A stretch of DNA of 64,000 nucleotides from positions 620,001 to 684,000 of the forward strand of contig JARBJD010000004.1 in assembly GCA_033064195.1 (NCBI GenBank). Direction: 5' to 3'. A model generated the notes under the pieces. The model searched no databases and had not been told where the DNA came from. It worked only from the letters and a program-made list of their open reading frames with translations. Position 1 is the stretch's first letter; each line of letters opens with the position of its first letter. Source of the stretch: Blattamonas nauphoetae (lineage: Eukaryota; Preaxostyla; Oxymonadida). This document shows, piece by piece, positions 1-13,200 of the stretch. The position numbers and the translations under genes were made by a program.

Positions 1-5
1 CGACA

Positions 6-314
6 ATGGATATCGTCTTCAATATGCCTGTCTTTCTCACGATCCCGAGTTGCCTCACGTTCTTCGAGTTTGATGAGTCAATCGACATTTTTGTTTATTC
101 TTTGATCATTTTCGAAGAAGAATGGGACGAAGAAGACAAGGACGTACGACAGAAATGGAAGACAATGCTTGTAATGTTGAGAATAGAGGGCATCGAAGAT
201 GTTTTCGAAGAAAAGTTGCGAACCGTCAAAGACACAGACCTAAATGAACGCCTTGTTGACAAATTGATAGGATTGTGCAACTATCAGGGCATGAACCTTC
301 CAAGGCGTCGGTAG
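6..314 (+). CDS. ARM-like helical protein, C-terminal fragment
   Basis: About 100 residues open from the window edge and ending in a TAG stop. The segment MPVFLTIPSCLTFFE and the end GMNLP recur in the protein at 5.1-6.05 kb (MPVFFTVTSCLTYFE, GMNV), so the two belong to one paralogous family of alpha-helical, ARM-repeat-like proteins that is common in oxymonads. The N-terminal part lies outside the window or is missing. No catalytic motif is visible and the function is unknown. Confidence 0.55.
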   Translation: MDIVFNMPVFLTIPSCLTFFEFDESIDIFVYSLIIFEEEWDEEDKDVRQKWKTMLVMLRIEGIEDVFEEKLRTVKDTDLNERLVDKLIGLCNYQGMNLPRRR

Positions 315-1756
315 AAACAGACAAACACCAACGACCATTTCCTTTAGTTTCAGACTTCTTTTGAACAACAAACACTGTTTGTGCCTCATCATTTTCCGCT
401 CTGGAATCACCTCATCCTTTTCCAGAACGATCCCAATTCTCACACCACTGTCACCACACTCTCGTTCGTCCATCCCCTCCCAATCACTCCTCCCCCACCC
501 GCTCGTCACCTCTCCGAAACCCTTGCGAACTCATTGTGGTTTATTCAAAATTGGGGATGGTGTCGGGAATGCTGGTCTTGCTTGGATGTGCGGGATTCTC
601 TCGACATCGCCAGCCGTGTGCACATTGTGGCAGAATCGGATGCTCGCAGTGTCTGTTCGTCGATTGTTCGCACTTCCTTGTTCTCCAACTTGGAATGTTC
701 GATCTGCGCGGATGTGGATGGAAAGAGCAACCGAAGTTCGAAACGACGAGGGACATCGTGCTGAACTGCCCACCCATCCGCACAGCATCGTTTCGGTTGA
801 TCGGTGTCCGATACTGTGTTTCCATGACGCACATCTTTCTGCTCTCCCGACAAAATGAGCGTTCGACAACCCTTTGCTCCAAGTTCCTCCACATCGCCAA
901 TCGGAGATGATTGTGTGCTGGCCTATCACAATGACAACATTTGTTGCACTTTCATTGTTTGACTTATTCTCCATTTCTGCGATGAGGCTAAATTGGACGG
1001 CGGAATTGTCATCGCTGCTTGGAGTCGGTAAAGATGTGTAACCCACGTCCAGACGAAGTGAAGCATGCATCAATGAATAACAAAGCAGGGATGGACAGAA
1101 TCCGCCTTTGCAAACTGCGAACACGCCACAATGGACAATCGGCTCAAACTGATCCTGGACAATCCTGGGAACGGCATTTTCCGAAGCCCTCTCGACTCTT
1201 TTTCATCATCTTTCGTCGACCACTAATCCAATCCGTTCCAATACTTTCTCAGCCACACCCGGCTTACGAACAAATTGATGATAACTCTCCCGACTGGATT
1301 GTTCACGCATGACAACTTGGAAACGTCGGATTCTTCGTTCAACTCGCAGGGAATAGCCCATCTGAGTACAAACACTGGAAGAAGGCGAAATTTATCATGT
1401 GCTCATTACGAGGCCGATCCCCAAATCGCTGTGACACTTCCTCAAAAATCCGTTGGGCTTGACCCACATTATCCTCTCCGACTGTCCAATGAAGAACTCA
1501 TCTCTCCGACATCGAAAGGAGGGCGATGGATGCAGATGGAGATCGTGTGGAGTGCGCTTTCGTCAATTGTTTGATACTATCTTCATCATCTTTCTCTCTC
1601 GCAAACCATGGCTCATTTCACAGTTGGATTGGTATTCAGTCATGATGATATTAATTCACGTTGAAGCATGATATTTGTGTGAAAAAGAGAGTAAAATTGT
1701 GATGATGGCAAATAGTTCACAATTGTGGACATGATCACCATGTTTCAGTCGTTCAG
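315..1756. other. No confident gene (1.4 kb)
   Basis: Several overlapping open frames occur on both strands between 360 and 1670, but none shows a recognisable domain, signal peptide or consistent splice pattern. Fragmented coding matter on either strand cannot be excluded. I see no repeat or transposon end here. Confidence 0.5.
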
Positions 1757-3704
1757 ATGCCGAAAATATTCAGCAGATTCTGGTCAAAACGTAAAACAGA
1801 CGTCCAGGTGACTCCACCAAATTGTACGAGCATTCATTGCCTTCTCATTGTTCTGTTCTCGTTTTGAAGATGATCCTCTCTCACGAATTCTGATTGGAAC
1901 AGGGTCTGTTGGAAGTGTTTTCGAAATGCGAAAGACAGGCCTTGTTAATCCTCATGCAGTGAAGATTGTCAGAAAATCGGCGAGTGGAGGACAAGACGAG
2001 TTTGAACGCCAATCTGTCCTGCACAACAAATTCCAACATTTCAACATTGTTCGACATTTCCCGATGAGTGTTGACAAAAATTATCATTTTGTGGGGATGG
2101 AGCGACTTGGAGGAAACCTGTCGACATTCTTGGAAGAAACGCCGACTCATCCTCGCCCAGGCCTGGCTGTCTGCTCTCCATCTTCATTTTGACTCTCTCT
2201 TATTGATCTCTGTTGAATCTCGTTTTTCCCTGTTTCTCTTTGATTTTGATTTGTTAGGCGATTTGCAGTGTTTTGTCTGGAGTTGTGGATGGCCTGTCGT
2301 TCCTGGAATCGAAGAACCAGGGATACGGGGCTCTTCATCCTGGCAACATCCTGATTGGAAGAAACAATTGTGGTGTTCTTGGTGTGTAATTTTGTTGTTT
2401 TGTATCACTTTCTCGGCATGTCGTTTCAGGTGACTTCTTCTTCACGCTTCCCTCGCTGATGAAGCCACAAGACATCGAGAGCGGGAGGTGTGCGTATCTT
2501 GCACCGGAACTTGTTGGGGGACCAGACGCCGGAGTGGCCACAAATCAGTCCGATGTCTGGTCGTTTGGAGTGATTGTGATGGAAAGTGTGGTTGGAGTGA
2601 ATCCATTCAAGGGTCTGTCGAACACGACGTTGCGAACGGGAGTGAACAGCTTCGATTTCGAGCAGTTTGTGGGGAGTCTGAACGAAGAACAGAAATCGCG
2701 AATGACACCAGCCTTGAAGCGGTTGTTGTCAGAATGCCTGCAAAATGTTTGTATTCTCCTTGTTCGTCACTCTTCTTTGTTATTTGATGTCCCAGACTCC
2801 CACCGACCGAACAACATTTTCATCAATCAGACGCCGCCACCTTCTCCGCTCTCTGCTGACCACACCAGACGAGATTATCACTTTCAACGAAGCGATTATC
2901 CTCCACCAGCACGACCTCATCTCGCAGAGTATCTTCGCTCCATCGTTTGGTTCTGAAACCAGAACAATGGATGTGATTGACGGGTCATCAGGCGAGGGAT
3001 CTCGTAGCAGTCGAAGACAGATTCCCTTCCACTCTCAAATGCTGTTGAAATCGGCTCTCGCTTTTGTTGCCACTCATCCCTCACAAAACATCGAATCAGT
3101 TGGGACGATTCTGGTTGATGGTCATGTGATAGGTCAGGACAACACGTTTGCAGCAGCCGGTGTGACGAGCGAGTCTGTGATCACAGTGTTCCCAGAAGTG
3201 GCTCCAGACAGCCACATCTTCATCGTCCTACCAGGAATGCGGTTCTTCATCATGGAGTATAGCGAAGCTCACCACGGAATGAACGCGGGTGCCTTCCTAC
3301 AAGATTGTTTAGACAAACTTTCACGGCCGATTGACAAATACACACTGCACGGGGAAGGCGGGCGACTGATTGCTCTAAGCAAGACGATGATGGAGAACGA
3401 GATCCGTGCTGGCTCCGTCATCACCATCCGACCGATCGCAGATAGCTCGGAAGTGTTTGTGAAGACGCTGACGGGAAAGATGATGTCATACGAAGTTGAA
3501 CTTCGAACAGCCACAGTTGAAGACTTGAAGCTTCAAATCCACCGAAAAGAAGGGATCCCCCCAGATCAACAGCGGCTCGTCTTCGCGGGTCGGCAGTTGG
3601 CGGACTACGTAATACTTTCAAGTGTGGGGATCAAGCCAAATTCAACGATTTATTTTACACCCAAGTTGCGAGGAGGAGAAGCCGAGAAACTCTTGGATAC
3701 ATAG
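1757..3704 (+). CDS. Pseudokinase fused to three ubiquitin-like domains
   Basis: Five exons (1757-1823, 1870-2168, 2258-2381, 2430-2746, 2796-3704) join in frame to a 571-aa protein. Residues about 24-290 form a kinase fold: glycine loop IGTGSVGSVF, HAVKIV lysine, APELVGG, SDVWSFGVIVME. The catalytic loop reads YGALHPGNILI, so the HRD aspartate is alanine; the DFG position reads DFF. A pseudokinase is the likely outcome. Residues about 345-402 and 408-483 look like divergent ubiquitin folds. Residues 487-563 are clearly ubiquitin-like: FVKTLTGK, KEGIPPDQQRLVFAG and LRGG, with the Lys29, Lys48 and Lys63 positions replaced (Q, R, P). Eight residues (EAEKLLDT) follow LRGG, so conjugation would need trimming. 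It may be a scaffold or a ubiquitin-type modifier source; the role is inferred. Start chosen at the ATG whose short exon splices in frame to the kinase. Confidence 0.8.
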
Positions 3705-3985
3705 TTTTGGAGGTTTTAGATTTCAGAGTGTCTCGTTTGGACAGTGTACAACATTATCACGTTAAAAGCTATTCTTTGTTTTTTGTTTAAGTGTCCAGCT
3801 ATGGTAATCAGAGTGTGTTCACTGTGCCTTTGTTTCTCCAAAAATGACACATTCAATCGACCCCCAATCTTTCCTTGTCCGATTGTTTGTTTGTGTCGTT
3901 CATTTTGGATGGATATTTCGGCACAGAGTCATTGATTCTCTTTTCTTTCCAGTTTTGCTCTGAAAATGGTGTGCAAGTCAGTATC

Positions 3986-4942
3986 TCAAAGAGATTGGAG
4001 ACTCGGAGTGGAGCAGAGGGAAGATATGATGTTTTGAACGTGTCGCAGTTCGTCGGAGATCAGATCAAGTTGATAAGAAAGAGAAGAGATCTCGTCTTGA
4101 TGTGAACTTTGGACGGCATCAATTTGATTTTGGAGTTGTTGGATCGAGCTCGTTCTTGCTTCTTCATTCATTTTCTTTCCGTTTTCGACCCTCGTGGTTA
4201 CTGAGGTTACACAATTCATGGAATTTGGAACTTTCCTGCAAGATGACAAGAAAAATTGCGAACCTTTCTTCCAGCTTCGATTCGTGTCATGTCACCACTA
4301 GACCATAATAGTCGTCGAGATGTTGAGAATCGTCCGTGAGGAGGACTGGTCATCAGATGTTGATCTCGCGTTTGAATCTGCGTTCGACTGTCAACCCGAC
4401 GGAAATGGTCGTTTCAATGAGATGGAATTTTGCAGAGCGTGCTGACAACGATATTGAACTGTAGTTTGTGGATGACGTGACTCGGTCTCGTAACAGGATG
4501 TGATGGTGGAAAGAGCAGATCAATCAATCCAATAATAAACAGAGTATCAACAAGTTTCAAACAAAGTTCCAAATTCCCTGAGCCATGTAACCTCAGTAGC
4601 TCAGCAATCATTTCATTCTGCTGGTTAATTTGACCGTTCATCTGTGAAAGCAACTGGATCTGCTGTTCCAACTGCTCCTGAGTCCATCGTTCAATTTCCT
4701 GTTTTTGTTGGCTGACACTCGTTCTTGCTTCTTCATTTGTCTTCCTTTCGGATTCGATTTTTGTACTCAGTTCGGCGAGCATCTCATTCTGGTGTTGAAT
4801 CTGGTCCTTCATCTGTGATATCATCTGATTTTGTTGTTCGATCTTCTGGTATGATCTCTCACGATCGCTTTCCAGTTGGTCCACACGATTTTGGAGAGTT
4901 TGATTCCGCTCATTCAACACATTCACATTTTCCACTTGTTGT
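3986..4942 (-). CDS. Coiled-coil protein split by a MITE
   Basis: Minus-strand coding from a likely acceptor at 4942 down to a stop at 3986. The protein is almost all heptad coiled coil rich in Q, N and E, with an internal repeat (AELSTKIESERKTNEEARTS and AELTTRVENGKKMNEEARTS). A 396-bp element at 4201-4596 interrupts it; removing the element plus one TA restores a continuous frame through the second repeat, which shows that the insertion is recent or tolerated. Upstream exons are not defined. It converges on the pseudokinase-ubiquitin gene. Function unknown; a structural or tethering protein is plausible. Confidence 0.6.
4201..4596. mobile_element. Tc1/mariner-type MITE, copy A
   Basis: A 396-bp non-autonomous element. 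Its ends read CTGAGGTTACA and TGTAACCTCAG as inverted repeats, and it is flanked by TA on both sides (4199-4200 and 4597-4598). A second copy, in opposite orientation, is at 34787-35181. TA target duplications point to the Tc1/mariner superfamily. There is no coding capacity. Confidence 0.85.
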
Positions 4943-5030
4943 CTGAAATTTTCGTACTAAGGAAGAACCGAATCATTCTATCCAAAGTCTCACTGAATTG
5001 AATTTAACCCATCCTTGAATTCTCTTCATC

Positions 5031-6052
5031 ATGGATTGTGGAAATGGGGAATCTTTACTCAATTAAGACGACTGTTTCTGAACAAACACCCTCTTGTATT
5101 TCTCATTTTTGATTTGTATGATTCATCTTTCTTCAGTATTCCTGAAATGGAATGAAAAAATTGTCCCATCACTTTCAAAACGATTGGCGATATATCGTTC
5201 TCTGATTCAAGTGGTGAAAGATAAACAAGCATTCAGTCCTTCGTTGCAAGATAAAGCAGCTCTCTTTCTGGAACAGAACTGTCACTTTTCGAAAGAACTA
5301 GATTCTTTTCTCAATAACTTCGTTCCATCATCACCAAACGAATCGTCATCTGCGTTTATCGAATCTGTGGTAACATTGATTTCTTTGCCCCATCAACAAA
5401 TAATTGTAGCAACGATTACGCTCGTTGGACGAATCGTCCTTTTCTGTTCCAATACCACACTTCTCAACCTCGTGCACGAAGGACTTTTCCCGAAGCTCAT
5501 CTCCTCTCTCAACCCAATGTCTTTCCCGTTTGCAGATGCTGTAGATCTTCACATTCAGCTCATAGACATCATCCACCATTTTCTTTGGCCATCAACTCCT
5601 TACGGTCTGGTTAATCTCAAACTCAATGGTCTTTATGCACGGCAACAAATGCATGAAACAATTCTCAACCAAGTTCTGATGCCCTCGGAAGCATGTTCCT
5701 ACTTGCTGGAATCCTCGAAATAAGTTCCTTTCATGAACTGACCTTAAAATTCGTTCAAACTATGCCCGTATTTTTCACAGTCACAAGTTGTCTCACATAT
5801 TTCGAAAACGACGCCACAACTCGGTGTTCTCTGATCGATATTCCCGCCATGCTGCGTGAATGGCCAACTGCCCACGAGAAAATGCGACGACGATGGAATA
5901 TGATCGTTGGATCTCTGAGAAAGGAGGGCATCGGCGACATCTTTGAACAGCGACTGAACAACGACATCGATGGGAAAATAAGACGATTGATGGTCGCAAA
6001 AACCATCGAATGTAGCAATACGCTTGGAATGAATGTGAACTCTCTTGAGTAG
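5031..6052 (+). CDS. ARM-like helical repeat protein, frame-shifted
   Basis: An alpha-helical protein of the same family as 6-314. A possible 7-nt first exon (ATG at 5031) splices over 5038-5136 to FLKWNEKIVPSL; otherwise translation starts at the ATG at 5118. The frame runs to a TAA at 5723, and the homologous C-terminal part (MPVFFTVTSCLTYFE to GMNVNSLE) continues in another frame from about 5693 to 6052. This junction is either a frameshift or an unrecognised splice. Family members usually run through without a break, so decay or a sequence error is likely. No enzyme motif is seen. Confidence 0.55.
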
Positions 6053-6453
6053 CAGCTGAACGGTCTCGTCGTCATTCGATTGACCGATACCCCCTCAACA
6101 ACTTCTTTTCTCTCGCCCTTATCTTCTCTAAACGCATCACTCTGCCTCTCATTTGTAAAAGAAGATCCACTCAGATCGAACAACGAAACGAACATGGGAT
6201 AAACTCATGGACACCATCTGCGTCATGAAAATACAATCCCAAATCCCCAATGTTGCTGAAATATTCGACCTCTTCGCAACATGGGAGTCAATGAACAGAA
6301 AAATTCAAAAATTGGGTCAGAGCCTGCACAAGTCATCCTGGCCAAGGCGATCAAGATTCGCTTCGAGAATCAAGATATCTGTTTCGAGAAGAGAAGATCT
6401 TCCTCGGCAACGTGCTAGAACTAACGTCATACAATGATACAAGAACTTTTATT
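6053..6453. other. Intergenic, nothing recognised
   Basis: This stretch separates the convergent ARM-like and SPRY-like genes. Only short, unsupported frames occur. Confidence 0.5.
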
Positions 6454-7279
6454 TCATTCCCACGTATATTCTGTCATATCTGATGTGATTGGTGTCGGCT
6501 GAGTTTGATGAGTAATGCGATCAAATCGAATTGACGTTGTTTGATAACTAAGAGAAAGCTGAAATGGGACTGAATGAACAAAGAGCAGACCCCAATCCGA
6601 ATTGACGGAGGAAGTCCTGAAACGAATGAGCTTCCATGGCTTCCATTGACAAAGAATTGGACAATTCGTGGGTTTGAATTCATGTTCAATTCCATTCGAA
6701 TACAGTCTCCTTCTTTTATCTCCATTTGGCAGTTCATTGTCTTGCCAGTGAGGCCAGTGGATTCGTTGCACACGGAGACATGTCCAACAAATGAAAAGAG
6801 AGAGAGAGAATCTAATAGGATGAAAAAACAAGGAAACACACTCTGCACATTATATCCAAGAGCATCATCCAATTTTGGGACGGGACATGTCGAATCCAGA
6901 AATCCAAGTCGAACGCTTCCGTCAAAGCCTGCAAATATAGTGAAAAATAAGCAAAGAAACGGTGCAGAGAGAGGACTGTAACTGACACAGATATAATTCC
7001 ATTCGTTATTGGCTTTCCAAAGAGAATTGTACTGTATTTTGAAATTCCACTTCGATAGCAGCCGATTCGAGATCGGGATATCATCAAGTTGTTCACAACA
7101 AAGTGAGAGGAGTCCGAAAAGATCATGGGAGGGAGAAGGACAAGTGGGACAGGTTTTTTCACGTGTGCCTTAGATGATCTGTTGTCTTCGGTCTGTTGAC
7201 GATCTTCAGAGAAGAGAAAATGATTGTGTTGAGAGTGAACAATCTGATGAAAATGGGCCCCATTAGTTTTCATTTTCAC
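6454..7279 (-). CDS. SPRY-like domain protein
   Basis: Minus-strand gene with a beta-sandwich pattern that recurs in oxymonad proteins: a strand ending in VSVSVTVL, GSVRLGFLDSTCPVPK, then EGDCIRMELN and VQFFVNG, and finally SGLPPSIRIG. The core pattern (ligand-facing VQFFVNG and PPSIRIG) resembles B30.2/SPRY folds, which bind protein partners. Two short introns are needed, one ending in TTTGCAG before GFDGSV and one beginning GTGTGT and ending CTATTAG. Near 6560 the best C-terminal frame (ending TSDMTEYTWE) is shifted by one base from the upstream frame, so the gene may be decaying or contain an indel. The start is uncertain; an ATG at 7126 is a shorter option. It diverges from the beta-helix gene next door. 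Confidence 0.55.
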
Positions 7280-7281
7280 CA

Positions 7282-10200
7282 GTGATGTCTCTAGTCTTCA
7301 TTTTCTCCCTCCTTCAGTTGGTTTGGTCAAATGATCTCATATATCGCTATGTGTCTGAGCAGGGATCTGATGATAGCAATTGCCTGGGGAATTTATCTAA
7401 GATTGAATGTCAAACCATCGGATATACTTTGTCTGACAGTCCAGATTCCATAATGATCGAAGTTCGTTCAAGTAGTAATATTGTCGAAACACATCCAATC
7501 GTTTTTACGTCTCATGATGCGTTGGAAATAACCGGATGGAATTCAACAATTCGCACTGATTCATCATTCGATTCAACGAACCCCCTATTCCATTTTTCTC
7601 AAGTTTCTACGTTTGTAGTCTTTTTTATCACATCCATTCTCCATGTAGAGTCATGATTCGCTATCTAACCGTCGATGACCTCAAATCTCCGTTCATCAAC
7701 TCGATTCAGACCGTGAAAGTCCATCTCATCTCCCTCACCCTCCGTAAATCCCAGGAACAAAACAAAAACTGTTTTCAAATCCTCGATATTACAAAAGCCG
7801 TCGATGTTATTCTCGAGGACTGCAATCTCGAAACAACACCATCAATTGGCGACTCTATTCCAATAAATTCGCCTTCCTCAACTCTTCCCGACATGGGAGA
7901 ATGCCTGGAAGTGACAGATACCGTCACAGTTGTTATAAAGCGCTGTCATTTCTCTGGACGAGCTTCGAATGTGCCACCATCATCGAATGACGCTAATTAT
8001 CCCCTTATTCGTATCACAACTTGCCTTCATGTCAAGATCTCGTCTCCAGTAGATGACTCTTCTCTACTGACTCACCTTACTTCTCTTTCAGACGGACATA
8101 TCTGCACCTTCAAGAATCATCACTCGAATCATTCAACAAGCGGACTATGTCTCTCGGAAATTATGGAGACCACAATATCAGACAGTATCTTCGAGAATCT
8201 TTCCTCGTCTGGTACTGGCAGCGCTCTCGGATTCACACCCGATTGTGAAAAAATCGCGATCAAATCTTGCTCGTTTCATTTCTGCTCATCTGAAGTCCAA
8301 GGGGGAGCTATAGCATCTCTGGATGTATCTTCTGAAACACTTCCGAATTTGGTCATCAAACAATGTTCCTTTCAGATAAGTGACGATTCAATACCGAAAG
8401 CATGGGCCATCTCTATTCAGGCATCGCTCGAACTGATCCTGTGCACTTTTGCAATTATACCCTCGAGCACTTCCCTTCTATGTTTACGGGAAGTACAGAC
8501 TTGCATGAACTGTCACAAGTCAAACGGCATCTCACAAGCAATTCAGATATCTGGAAAAGAAGGAATTCATTCCGAAGCACTGATCTCACAATGCTCATTT
8601 GGTTCTTCGTCACTCTTGGAGACCTTTACATTCCAATCTGTCTCGTCAGTGTCCGTATCGTCAACCAACACATCACACACCCCACTCTCGATTGACTACT
8701 CAGAATCATTGCTTATCAACAATATCACCTTTACAGACCTTGATGCATATCATAGTTTCATCACATTATTAAAAGTGTCAAGCAGCACCCTTTCTGCGAT
8801 CACCTTCTCTCACATCGCCAATCTGAAGGGTGACGGTGGAGCGATCTCAATTATGGACTCTGTTTCCACAATATCTTCCTGTCGATTCGTTCAATGCTGG
8901 TCGACTGGATCGGGAGGCGCATGCTTCATCCAAAATTCGGAAGTCGCCATCGAAAGGTGTACTTTCGAACGCAACTCTGCTCAAACTGGTAGCTGTTTAT
9001 TCTCAACTGTTCATGATCCACAGAACTGTAATCATATTGATCCAAAATTAGACATTCTTTCTTCTTCCTTTGTTGGTCATCATCAACAACCATCCTCATT
9101 TTTACGCGAAAATGTCTCTGCTATTCCCTTCAATGACAATCCCTCATCATCATTTATTGTGGCTTCATTCCTTTCTCTCTTTTCTGTTCGTTGCAACGCC
9201 GAAGATGGACCGTATTCCACAATCTCAAATTCCACCATGGCCACCAGCCACTCCTGTGTATCACTGTCCTCAATTAACAAGATATCCATCCAGAATCTCC
9301 ATATTGAACAAGTTGAGATGGATTTCGGTCATTTACTCCATATTGACAAGAACTGTGGATCAACGAATCTATCAAACATCTGGTTCAACAACTGTGGAGG
9401 AAACACCGATGGTATTTTGATATTCGCCGAAGGAGCATCCCGTGACAATTATCTGACCTCAGACTCGCATCTCTTTGAGTTTTCTGATCTCACCATCCGA
9501 AATTGTCAAATCACAGAAGGATCCCTCGTACACATTGAGCGAAATTGTATTGGATGGAATACATCTGTCAAGCGATGTGCGATGAAGAGTGTTCTCGCAC
9601 AACACAACACATCTTCCTCTTCACAACACAATTCTCCACATTTTCGTCCTCAAACCACCCTCTCCCAAAATAACGTTCCTTCCTCGTCCCTCTTCCTTTT
9701 CAAATCCCCATCTCACACTCACCTATCTTCGGTTACTCTCCACCGATGCTCGTTTGAAGGCTCGCAGACTCCCCAACCACTCCGTCTGCTCTCAGTCGTT
9801 GATGTTCACTCGTTTCTGATGGACGATCAACTCCCTCCATCACCAGCAGGCCACAACTCAACAACATCCGCCCCAACATCCTTCTTCTCCTCACACACCA
9901 CCGACATCGAAGGGGCAACTGTGTTTCTCTCAGGTGTCCACACAACAACGATCAAATCAGTCGATTTCCTGAATTTGAACAGTCTGAGTGGAAGTGCTCT
10001 CTTGGCCGAGAATTGTGGGTCTGTCACTGTCACATCGTGCGACTTTGGAAGCTGCTCTTCAACAGCTGATGGGGGAGCTGTGAAAATGGTCCAGGACGGA
10101 CAACCAACTCCACCGGAAGACTCTCTATCGCTCGATCTGGGTCTTATCTCAACACACGACAGACCCACACGAACAGAGACAGATGACCCGGAAACACCCG

Positions 10201-13200
10201 CTCCTTCACTCATTTTGATTTCAACCTCCTTCATGAATTGTTCGGCCAAGCGAGGCGGATCAGTATTCGCTGAATCCTCTCTCCAAATCTCGAAAGGAAC
10301 GTGGAAAGACAACTCCGCGGAGGAAGGAAGCGCCATCTGGTTGAATGGAGAAGGATGGACGAAAAACAAGTTCAACGTCTCCATCGACTCGATCTCCCTC
10401 TCGTCTGCTGGAATCGATCAGTCTCGATCGATCGGAAGTGCTTTCGTCTTCTCGGATCTCGGCGAAGTCCGATTCGTTGGAAGCAGTGCGTCGGAGTTCG
10501 AACAATTCGACAAAACGAAACCAGACATCGCCAACATCAAAACAAACACCGAAGGAAGTGTCTTCAACTTGAACAACATCGATACTGCGGTCATTTCGAA
10601 CGCATCATTCGAGAACTGCTCGTCTCTCACAAATGGAGGTCTGATCTTCATCCACAACAGAACAACCTTGACAATCACTAACTCTTCATTCACTTCCTGC
10701 CGAACCAACGAAAATGGGGGAGTCGTCGGAATGTCTCGAAATATCTCCGCCGACTCGTCTTCTCTGACCATCTCTCGTTGCACATTCACTTCCTGCTTCT
10801 CTGTCGCGTTTGGCGGTGTTGTCTTCACACGTGTCCAAACATCAATCTCAGAATCATCGTTCGACGAATGTTATTCAATGTCAGAAGCGCTGGTTGTGTT
10901 TGTCGATATTGATGTTGGGAAGGCAGAAAAGAATGGCGAGTTCAACATGACGAATTTCAAAATGATCCTCAACTCGAAATATCTCTCAGAAATCGAAAAT
11001 AACCAAGTCTTCGTGTTCGTCGAGAAAGCCACTGACATCCGCCTCATTCGAACCGAGTCGGCTGGAACCCTCGACGTCACAATCATAAACACAACGCTCT
11101 CTCGTTTATCCGGTTTTCTGTACGTTGTCAGCTGCCCCAACGTCATCCTCTCCGATCTGACACTCACAAACATCCATTCCGTTCGCGGTGGCTGTGGCTT
11201 CTTCGATGTTGGTGTCCAGCGAGCCACAATCAACAACTGTCATCTGACCAACATGTCGACAGAGAACGACGGCGCCGGATTTCTGATTCGACGACACAAA
11301 ACAATCACAACACAGGAAAGTATCTTCATCGATTGCGTCTTCACAAATTGTTCGAGTTATCGAGGTGGTGCAATCACATCGGAGGTGTCTCTTGCGTTGA
11401 TCAGGGATACGTTTGTTGAATGCTCATCGGAAGGGTTGGGCGCTGCTGTTACTGTTGATGGGGATCCACTCGAAACTGTTGTGATTGTGTCTGGCTGTAC
11501 GTTCGTTGGAGGGAATGAGAAAGAAGTTAAGAACTGTAGTCAGTTATTCGCGACAATGCTGAATCAATTAAAACTCACCAATTCCTCCTCCCCAATCCCA
11601 ACCGACTCCGCCATCAATCTCTTCACCTCCATCTCCTCCAAACAGAACGGAGCTGCCATCTCACTCGGCACCGTTACCGATGCCTTGATCTCCTACACCA
11701 CTTTCACCGACTGCCATTCCGAGGCAATGGCCGGTGCCATCTATGCTTCGACAAACGTGACCAACATTGCCATTCGTGGAGTGACGTTCACGAATTGTGT
11801 GGCGATTCAGGGTGGAGGGGGGGTGATGGTGGAGAAGAGTTTGAAGGACTCGGATGTGTTGATTCTGTCGGAGTTGTTGGTTGTGAATTGTAGGTTCTTG
11901 ATGTGCGCGACGGAGAAGAGAGGAGGGTGTGTGTTGGCTGAACGGAGAGTCAGGATGGAGAACACGACCATGAAACACAGTCGAGCGAATGAGGCTGGCA
12001 TGTGTGTGTATGTTGGCCACGAATCAATCGAAATTGGATTGAACATGTTCATCGCATGTGAGTTCTCGGCGACGACAGACTCTTCAGAAGATCGGGGCGA
12101 GATGGGTTGGACTGGTTGGAGAAGAACGAACGATCAGTTCACACTGTCTTCTCTTCTCGCCTGCCATCACTCCTCAGAACTCCAAATCATCCCAAGTCCC
12201 ATCACAAACGACACCACTCTGAAATCCTCCTTCTCCAACTTCAACCCAACCAAACTCGCCCTCCCATACAACGCCAAATCCCTCACCATCGACATCACAG
12301 ACGTCGGCATTCTCCTCGTCTCCGACACCATCTTTCGAGATCTCGAAGCCACCGACGCAGCCTCGATCCTCCTCGTCCCGGGCTCAGTCAACACAGCTGT
12401 TTTCAGACGCTCAACATTTTCGTATTGTCGATCGGAGATGGCGGGAGGAGCGATTCTGATGAAGTCGGACAGTTTTCTCGCATCTTCAGCTCTCCCCTTC
12501 GTCTGTTTTACGAATTGCTCGTTCGATCATTGCGAATCGGACGGTGTCGGAGGAGCTGTTTGGTGTGATCGACAGATTCGATTGACTGGATGCTCATTTT
12601 TGGATTGTCGAGCTGAAACAGCTGTATGTCTCTTCCTCACAGCTGTGACAGTCGAAACAGACAAACCAATCAATTACACCGAAGTCACAAACTGCTCTTT
12701 CATCGGCTCCAAAGATCAGAAAAGCGCGAACCCACAACGTGGATCTCTCGTCGTCGTTTCCGGCGTCGTTCGAGCAAACATCATCACATCAAACTTCTCG
12801 TCATTCATGTCGACAGTGAGTGGTGGAGGACTGTCGCTTGTAGACGTCGAGAAAGCGTCTCTCGGCCAACTTCAGTTCGTCGGGATCACGTCGACGAATG
12901 GAGGGGGTTTAAGTTACTCTGTTTCATCGAATTCAACATCGTCAAAAATCATCACATTCCACATAACACTTTCAACTTTCGATTCGTGTCGATCGATGGG
13001 CGTGGGGGGAGGGATGCTGTTGGCATTGAATGACAAATCGTGTCGATGTGACATCGTCAACGTCGTTTTCAGGAATTGTGATGCTCTTGTGAGAGGTGGA
13101 GGACTGGCTTTGCATGGAATCAAAGGTGCGAATCTCGCAGATAACAACATTTCTATTCGAGACACCAATTTCTCTCAAAACTCAGCGAAGAACGGAGGAG

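Noticed and set aside
315-1756. Overlapping long frames on both strands
   Set aside because: No domain, signal peptide or splice-consistent path; codon patterns compete on both strands.
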